Of a stretch of 64,000 nucleotides of DNA, positions 59,033 through 64,000 are shown piece after piece. The stretch comes from JANLVI01 sp031363915. GTDB taxonomy: Bacteria > Vulcanimicrobiota > Vulcanimicrobiia > Vulcanimicrobiales > Vulcanimicrobiaceae. The position numbers were made by a program, and so were the translations under genes. The stretch is taken from NCBI GenBank assembly GCA_031363915.1, contig JANLVI010000006.1:10470-74469 (forward strand), given 5' to 3'. Each line of letters begins with the position of its first letter. Positions within the stretch are counted from its first letter, which is position 1. The notes under the pieces are model-generated. The model had not been told where the DNA came from and searched no databases. It saw nothing but the letters and a program-made list of their open reading frames with translations.

Positions 59033-62011
59033 GTGGGAGCTGGCGTGGTAGAACGCGTGGAAAATGGGCCGTCGCTCCAAATCCGGATGCTCGGGCCGCT
59101 AGCGATCCGCCGCAATGACACCGCCGTCGATCTGCCGTCATCTCGCAAGGTGCGTGGACTGCTCGCATATCTCGTGCTTGCTTCGCATGACGTCACACGG
59201 ACGCGGTTATGCGAGATATTTTGGGACGTGCCCAGTGATCCGCGTGGCGAGTTGCGCTGGGCGCTCAGTAAGATTCGCGGCGTGCTCGACGGTCCCGGTG
59301 AACGCCGGATTCATGCTCAGGGAGAGATGTTGCGGCTCGATCTAGGCGGTTGTGAGGTCGATGCGCTGCACGTCGCGCGGACGGTGCAGGCGGGGCCAGC
59401 AGCTTCGCTTGACGAGCTCCGGCGAGCCGCTGCCTCTTTTGCGGGCGATTTGCTCGAAGGCCTTGAGATCGATGGCAGCCCGCTATTCGGTGGGTGGCTG
59501 GCGTTCAAGCGGCGCGAATTCCGGCTGTTTCGGACCGCGCTCTACGAGCAACTCGTCGTGCGCGTAAGCGACGACGAAGCGCGCGGCTATCTCGACGCCT
59601 GGTGCGACGCTTCACCCTTTGATCGGCGTGCGCACGAACGCTTATTCGAGAATCTCGCGAGACGCTCTGAATTTCTCGAGGGGGATCGCCACGTCGATGC
59701 GACGGCCCGGCTCTTCGAGAATGAAGGCCTCGACGCCGCGCCGATCCGAGTGGCGTGGAACGCAGCGAAAGCACGATCGAGCGATATCACCACACCGGCG
59801 ACGCACCACGCGCCGGGCGCTGTGCTGCCCAATAATTTGCCGTCCCAATTAACGTCGTTCATCGGCCGCGAAGTCGATGTCGAGAAGGTTGACTCGCTCG
59901 TAGCTTCGCAGCGGCTCGTCACGCTCGTTGGCTCTGCCGGCGTTGGAAAAACTCGCGTGTCGCTGCAAGTTGGAGCCAATCTGCTAGAAAGCTTCACTGA
60001 CGGCGTCTGGTTTATCGAGCTCGCGCCACTTCCGAACGGTCAGTATCTGCCAACCGCCGTCGCCCAGGCGATGGGCATAACGCTTGAACGCGACCGAGAC
60101 GCCGCCGACGGCACCACGCTGCTCGTTAAGGCGCTGCGCGCAAAGCAGGCGCTGCTTATTTTCGATAATTGCGAGCACGTCATCGAAACGGTGGGTGCGC
60201 TAATCGGATCGATATTGCGTGGCTGCGCAGCGATAAGGGTGCTCACATCGAGCCGACAAAGCCTTGGAATAACCGGAGAAACGACGTTTCGGATGCCGTC
60301 ACTTCGCTTTCCGGCGGACGGCAACACCGTGATCTCGGCGGCCCAGGCACAAGCGTGTTCAGCGATTGCGCTCTTCGTCGAGCGTGCTCGGGCAATCGAC
60401 GATCGTTTTCGTTTGACAGATGAGAATGCCGCCACGATCGCCGAGATCTGTTGCAGGCTTGACGGCATACCGCTTGCGATCGAGCTTGCTGCCGCGCGCG
60501 TCGCCGTCCTTAGTCCGCGTCAACTGCTCGAAGGCTTGAATCAGAGATTTCGACTCCTTACCGGCGGAAGCCGGGATGCACTACCGAGGCAGCAGACACT
60601 CTTGGCGTTGATCGACTGGAGCTATGCGCTTTTGAATGACCGCGAACGCGCGGTTTTTCGGCGACTTGGTGTTTTCGTAAACGGATTTTCACTCGATGGT
60701 CTCATCGCCGTTGTCCGCGGTGACGGAATCGATGACATGATCGCGATCGATGTTCTCACCTCGCTCGTTGATAAATCGCTTGTCTTAAGCGAGCCCGAGC
60801 GCAATCCGCCGCGACACCGCATGCTCGAGTCAACCCGAGCGTATGCACGCGAGACACTTGAGACTGCGAGCGAACATCATCGGAGCAGCGAGCGGCACCT
60901 GTGCTACATCAGAGATCTTTTTGTGGAAGCACGCCGGCGTTTCGAGTGCACGGCAAATCCGGCTCAAGTCCGGCGTTTGCTCGCAAGTGAACTTGAGGAT
61001 CTTCGTGCGGCCTTGGATTGGGCAGCAGATTACGACCCAACGGCCGGCGGCGTCATCCTTTCGGCAATTGGCAACGTGTGGGCTTTGATCGGTCTTGAGA
61101 GCGAGGGTGTGGCTCGACTCGAACGCTTCACCGGACTTCTACCGCAAGATCAGACAACGCTAAAATCCGAGCTTCTCACGTCGGCGGCATGGATGACACG
61201 CGATCGATCCCCCGCCGTCGTTTTCGAGACCGCATCCCAAGCTGTAAAACAAGCTCGCGTTGAGAACCAACGCATACCACTCGCGACCGCACTAGCGACG
61301 TTCGCATTTGCTGCCGCCCAGCTCTCTCGTTTCGAGGAAGCGGAAGAAGCGCTTCGCGACGCCGAAGCCGACGCGACGCTCAGCTTGCCGACACTCCTGA
61401 GAATTCGGCACGCGCGCGGGTATCTCAGCATATGGATGCGTAGGACGAATGAAGCCGCACGCGCTTACGAATACGTGCGTGACGAATGTTTGCGGGCGGG
61501 CGACACGGAGTATGCAATGCTCGCCGCGGCAAATCTTGCCGAGATCGAACACAGCAGAGGGAACACCGAGCACGCAGTAAGGCTAGCGCAAGCATCCGTC
61601 TCATATTTCCGGAGCAGCGGCGATCGCACGCACTTTCTGAAGATGCTGGCCAACGTATGTGGATATCTCACCGCCCTTGATCGGCTCACCGAGGCGAAGG
61701 CGGCCGGACGCGAGGCGCTGCACGAACTTCGCGAACAGCGAAACACTTCAAACGTGCTTAGCACACTCGAGCACGTCGCGCTCGTTTTCGCGCTCGAGGG
61801 CAATCTTGTCGATGCTGCAAAAATTGCCGGCTTCACCGACGCCGAGATTCGACGAGCCCGTCTCGAGCGGGAGCAAACCGAAACGATTACCCGCAGGCGG
61901 CTAGAGGGGCTACTCAACGAGCGGATTGCCGCCAGTGAATTGAAGCTGTTGTTCGAAAACGGCGCGCAGCTCACGGAAAGCGATGTCATAACACTCGGCT
62001 TCGAGCAATAG
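59033..62011 (+). CDS. BTAD/NB-ARC/TPR transcriptional regulator (AfsR/SARP-like)
   Basis: 992 residues, GTG start. An N-terminal winged-helix domain (LQIRMLGPLAIRRND..., residues ~15-100) and a bacterial transcriptional activator domain (~105-245) precede an NB-ARC-type ATPase. Its Walker A GSAGVGKT is at 300-307 and Walker B in LLIFDNCEHV, with the GIPLAIELAAARV motif. C-terminal TPR-like helices run from ~650 to 990. Such regulators are STAND ATPases that switch on when a ligand binds the repeat domain. The target is unknown; the divergent methyltransferase is a candidate. Confidence 0.9.
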   Translation: MGAGVVERVENGPSLQIRMLGPLAIRRNDTAVDLPSSRKVRGLLAYLVLASHDVTRTRLCEIFWDVPSDPRGELRWALSKIRGVLDGPGERRIHAQGEMLRLDLGGCEVDALHVARTVQAGPAASLDELRRAAASFAGDLLEGLEIDGSPLFGGWLAFKRREFRLFRTALYEQLVVRVSDDEARGYLDAWCDASPFDRRAHERLFENLARRSEFLEGDRHVDATARLFENEGLDAAPIRVAWNAAKARSSDITTPATHHAPGAVLPNNLPSQLTSFIGREVDVEKVDSLVASQRLVTLVGSAGVGKTRVSLQVGANLLESFTDGVWFIELAPLPNGQYLPTAVAQAMGITLERDRDAADGTTLLVKALRAKQALLIFDNCEHVIETVGALIGSILRGCAAIRVLTSSRQSLGITGETTFRMPSLRFPADGNTVISAAQAQACSAIALFVERARAIDDRFRLTDENAATIAEICCRLDGIPLAIELAAARVAVLSPRQLLEGLNQRFRLLTGGSRDALPRQQTLLALIDWSYALLNDRERAVFRRLGVFVNGFSLDGLIAVVRGDGIDDMIAIDVLTSLVDKSLVLSEPERNPPRHRMLESTRAYARETLETASEHHRSSERHLCYIRDLFVEARRRFECTANPAQVRRLLASELEDLRAALDWAADYDPTAGGVILSAIGNVWALIGLESEGVARLERFTGLLPQDQTTLKSELLTSAAWMTRDRSPAVVFETASQAVKQARVENQRIPLATALATFAFAAAQLSRFEEAEEALRDAEADATLSLPTLLRIRHARGYLSIWMRRTNEAARAYEYVRDECLRAGDTEYAMLAAANLAEIEHSRGNTEHAVRLAQASVSYFRSSGDRTHFLKMLANVCGYLTALDRLTEAKAAGREALHELREQRNTSNVLSTLEHVALVFALEGNLVDAAKIAGFTDAEIRRARLEREQTETITRRRLEGLLNERIAASELKLLFENGAQLTESDVITLGFEQ

Positions 62012-62095
62012 CGGCTCAAGCTCGTCCGTAAGCCGTGGCCCGCATCGTGCAGGGAGACGGCACGGTCGCGTAAGAATCGCCGCTATGCTTTTTTC

Positions 62096-62569
62096 ATGTC
62101 TCTTGCGCTCGTCATAGGCGCCGTCACTGCTCCGCCACCGATGGCCGAAGCGTATTCCGGTCGTGGCCCATGTACCGATTGTCCGGAGATTCAGTCGCGC
62201 ATCACGCTTTTGGCTGATGGTAATTATGTCGAATCGCGGACCTACGCGGGCGGCTCCGTCACGCCGCTGGTCGAGCGCGGCACCTGGCTCTGGGAGAGCG
62301 ACGCCGATACGATGATCGTCGCCATAACGCGCGACGGCCTTGCCGAAGGGGCTAACGCCCGGTATCATGCCTTGCGTTCCGCGCTGCAGCTCGGCCTCGG
62401 CCCGGAACGATCCGCGGGGTACTATCGGAACGAAATTCCGCATCCGCTATGCCAGGGAATTGGGCTTGCCCCTTTCCGCGATGGGCTCCATGGTGTCGTA
62501 CCACTCTCGGCGGTCGCTCCCGCGGAAGAAGAGCTTGTGGCGTTCGCTCATTGGGCAGGCTCGATCTAA
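62096..62569 (+). CDS. Exported NlpE-like protein
   Basis: 157 residues. A short signal peptide (SLALVIGAVTAPPPMAEA) is followed by a beta-barrel domain with the NlpE CxxC motif in GRGPCTDCPEIQSRITLLAD, GNYVESRTYAG and an ERGTWLWESD repeat. NlpE proteins sense surface contact or copper in proteobacteria. Here there is no lipobox, so it is probably soluble outside the membrane. A second Cys (HPLCQG) is present in the C-terminal half. It overlaps the next gene by one base (TAATG). Confidence 0.75.
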   Translation: MSLALVIGAVTAPPPMAEAYSGRGPCTDCPEIQSRITLLADGNYVESRTYAGGSVTPLVERGTWLWESDADTMIVAITRDGLAEGANARYHALRSALQLGLGPERSAGYYRNEIPHPLCQGIGLAPFRDGLHGVVPLSAVAPAEEELVAFAHWAGSI

Positions 62570-63132
62570 TGGATATCCGTGCGATTCTCACGGCCTCGGG
62601 GATCGCATTTTTATCTGTGAGTTCGTTGATGTTTGCCTACGTGCTCGCGTCCCCGGTTTTAACGCGCCCCACGCCGCTTGCGGAAACCTCAGCGACAGCC
62701 CGGTCAATCGGCGTGGCATTCTATGCGCAGAACCTCCATTTCCGTACGCGAACGGAGCTCCAAGTCGATCGAAGCGCGATCAGCTTGCGCGCTACGCCGA
62801 AGTGGGTGCAACGTGGCTTCCTCGTGGCGGATCGCCGACCCGAGGCATGCGTTCATGAAGGACGCGGCCTGCACGTCTTTACGCTTCCCACTGGAACTCG
62901 CACACTTTACGCCGTTGGGTTCATCCTCGATCCTCGGCGTAACGATATCACTTGCAGCGTGCTCAGCGCTGAGGCGCCGCACCTTTCCGATCATCCACCC
63001 GCGTTTTCCGCCGCAGACAGATTATTATTGCGCGGCAAACTCGAATATGTGGCGCATCCCGAATTACGTGCTTTACCGCAAGCGTTTTTTCAGCCAAACG
63101 ATCGACCGGTGATTCCCGTACGTACGCAGTAA
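62569..63132 (+). CDS. Membrane-anchored hypothetical protein
   Basis: 187 residues from the ATG at 62569. One N-terminal signal anchor (residues ~8-28, GIAFLSVSSLMFAYVLASPV), then an extracytoplasmic beta-rich domain (residues ~45-180; HFRTRTELQVDRSAISLRA, GLHVFTLPTGTRTLYAVGFI). Two cysteines (~93 and ~129) could form a disulfide. No family recognised. Its start overlaps the NlpE-like gene, so the two are probably made together. Confidence 0.65.
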   Translation: MDIRAILTASGIAFLSVSSLMFAYVLASPVLTRPTPLAETSATARSIGVAFYAQNLHFRTRTELQVDRSAISLRATPKWVQRGFLVADRRPEACVHEGRGLHVFTLPTGTRTLYAVGFILDPRRNDITCSVLSAEAPHLSDHPPAFSAADRLLLRGKLEYVAHPELRALPQAFFQPNDRPVIPVRTQ

Positions 63133-63436
63133 ACTGGGGTTATACGCACAGTCGTGACATGAGGAGCCACTTCGACTAGGGTCACTTCACGGCTGCGTGA
63201 AAAAGGATTGGCTTGACTGTCGGCCATTTTCGAAAGAGCTCTTCTCAAGACTTGACGTCGCACAGGAGCGGCGCGCGGCTGACGTGCGCAGCATAGGTCA
63301 CGAAGAAGTCCGGTATCCCTCGCCTGCGGCGCCTATCGGCCTCGTTTTCTCGCAACGGGTCGTACTGACTTGAGTACATTCGAGAAACAGACGCATCCGC
63401 TACTATGAGCCGACGCAGCAACTGGGCTCGGACCCA
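63133..63436. other. Intergenic region bordering the IS element
   Basis: About 300 bp with no convincing ORF, RNA or long repeat. The right part (63405-63436, including TGGGCTCGGACCCA at 63422-63435) lies just beyond the transposase stop and may contain the element's terminal inverted repeat, but the other end is outside the window so this cannot be tested. Confidence 0.4.
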
Positions 63437-64000
63437 TTATGCAGCCAGTGATTTCTGTGGGGTGGGCGTAATTTCGCAGGTTCCGAGGAACTCCTCGGGC
63501 GTCAGATAGCCGAGCGAACTGTGTGCATGGGTCGTGTGGTATCGATGGCGCCACTCATCTGCGGCGTTGCGCGCATCGAGCAACGATCGGAACCAATGCG
63601 CGTTAAGAAATTCGGCCCGGACGCGCGAGTTGAACGATTCGATAAAAGCGTTCTGAGTTGGCTTTCCCGGTTGAATAAAGAGAAGCTCAACGCAATGTTC
63701 TTCCGACCAGAGCTGCATGGGCTTCGACGTCAGCTCGGTGCCGTTGTCGATCCGCAGACATTTCGGATAGCCGTAGGTCCTAGCGACTTCGTCGAGCACG
63801 TCGATTACCGACTTGCTTGGGAACGAATAGTTGAGTTCAAGCGCGAGGCCGCAGCGGCTAAATTCGTCCATCATCGTCAAGCCACGAAAGGCACACCCGT
63901 TAAACAGCCGATCGTGAATGAAGTCGAGCGTCCAACCCTCGAAGGGTCGCGTTGCCCGACGTAAGCTGCGACCGCGAACAATCTTAGCACGACCTCGTCG
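63437..64000 (-). CDS. IS3-family transposase OrfB, C-terminal part (5' end outside window)
   Basis: DDE-type integrase core. On the minus strand the frame is open from base 64000. First D in GWTLDFIHDRL, second D in RIDNGTEL, E in QNAFIESFNSRVRAEFL, then the typical ending HTTHAHSSLGYLTPEEF and a TAA at 63439-63437. The N-terminus and the companion OrfA lie beyond the window. The DDE residues are intact, so the element may be active. The visible part begins RRGRAKIVRGRSLRR. Confidence 0.93.
   Translation of the reverse strand, partial: RRGRAKIVRGRSLRRATRPFEGWTLDFIHDRLFNGCAFRGLTMMDEFSRCGLALELNYSFPSKSVIDVLDEVARTYGYPKCLRIDNGTELTSKPMQLWSEEHCVELLFIQPGKPTQNAFIESFNSRVRAEFLNAHWFRSLLDARNAADEWRHRYHTTHAHSSLGYLTPEEFLGTCEITPTPQKSLAA

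Noticed and set aside
1..64000. CRISPR arrays, rRNA genes, prophage or integrative elements
   Set aside because: No regularly spaced repeats, no rRNA-like conserved stretches and no phage or integrase genes were seen apart from the IS3-type transposase at the right edge.

Overview
The window is about 62% GC, gene-dense and almost entirely chromosomal housekeeping. It holds no rRNA, CRISPR array or prophage; the only mobile DNA is the end of an IS3-type element at the right edge. It suggests a diderm-like or deep-branching terrabacterium. The evidence is a cdaA-ybbR-glmM operon, a ydaO-type c-di-AMP riboswitch, aspartate- and shikimate-pathway operons, polyhydroxyalkanoate synthase, PAS-SpoIIE-HATPase regulators, and a BTAD/NB-ARC regulator next to a bacterial alpha-2-macroglobulin and PBP1C. 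An uncultured lineage such as Eremiobacterota (WPS-2) would fit, but this placement is inference only; no phylogeny was run.

Layout. 1-2780: protein quality control (tig, clpP, clpX), closed by a strong terminator. 2912-7395: small proteins, a threonine synthase, then two convergent amino-acid genes, aroF (DAHP synthase) and metY (O-acetylhomoserine sulfhydrylase). Each is preceded by its own promoter, a short leader peptide rich in the relevant amino acids, and a T-tailed hairpin; these look like two ribosome-mediated attenuators. The metY promoter sits in the tail of a decayed leuB. 7363-9654: debris (leuB remnant, frameshifted DNA glycosylase) around a small secreted protein and msrB. 9680-17613: a DoxX-like protein, a long Ig-repeat protein with a small partner, a Crp/Fnr regulator, a diguanylate cyclase, and a PAS-SpoIIE-HATPase sensor. 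17659-22752: aroC-aroK-aroB-priA operon. 22774-24713: a small helical protein and phaC. 25292-27133: TPR protein, rpsT, rsgA on the minus strand. 27152-31738: operon for c-di-AMP synthesis and glmM, then a c-di-AMP riboswitch ahead of a LysM-NlpC/P60 wall hydrolase. 31791-35918: tRNA-Gln, a small membrane protein, a second PAS/GAF-SpoIIE-HATPase protein, an NTF2-like protein and a STAS protein. 35864-38488: a LarA-like (DUF2088) and Fe-S oxidoreductase pair. 38570-43006: ilvD-thrC-thrB-methyltransferase. 43073-50024: mostly envelope or unknown proteins, a DUF423 protein, a degenerate exonuclease III and broken or overlapping small genes. 50096-57980: divergent alpha-2-macroglobulin lipoprotein and PBP1C whose start codons overlap. 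58110-63132: methyltransferase, BTAD/NB-ARC/TPR regulator, NlpE-like protein and a membrane-anchored partner. 63437-64000: IS3-family transposase fragment.

The strongest functional themes are amino-acid control by leader-peptide attenuation, c-di-AMP synthesis and sensing tied to wall metabolism (cdaA, glmM, riboswitch, NlpC/P60), and partner-switching signalling in which phosphatase and anti-sigma kinase modules are fused in one chain. Two genes (the PAS-SpoIIE sensor at 15328 and priA) appear to start at non-standard codons (ACG and ATT), each behind a good ribosome binding site. These starts are inferences from domain content.
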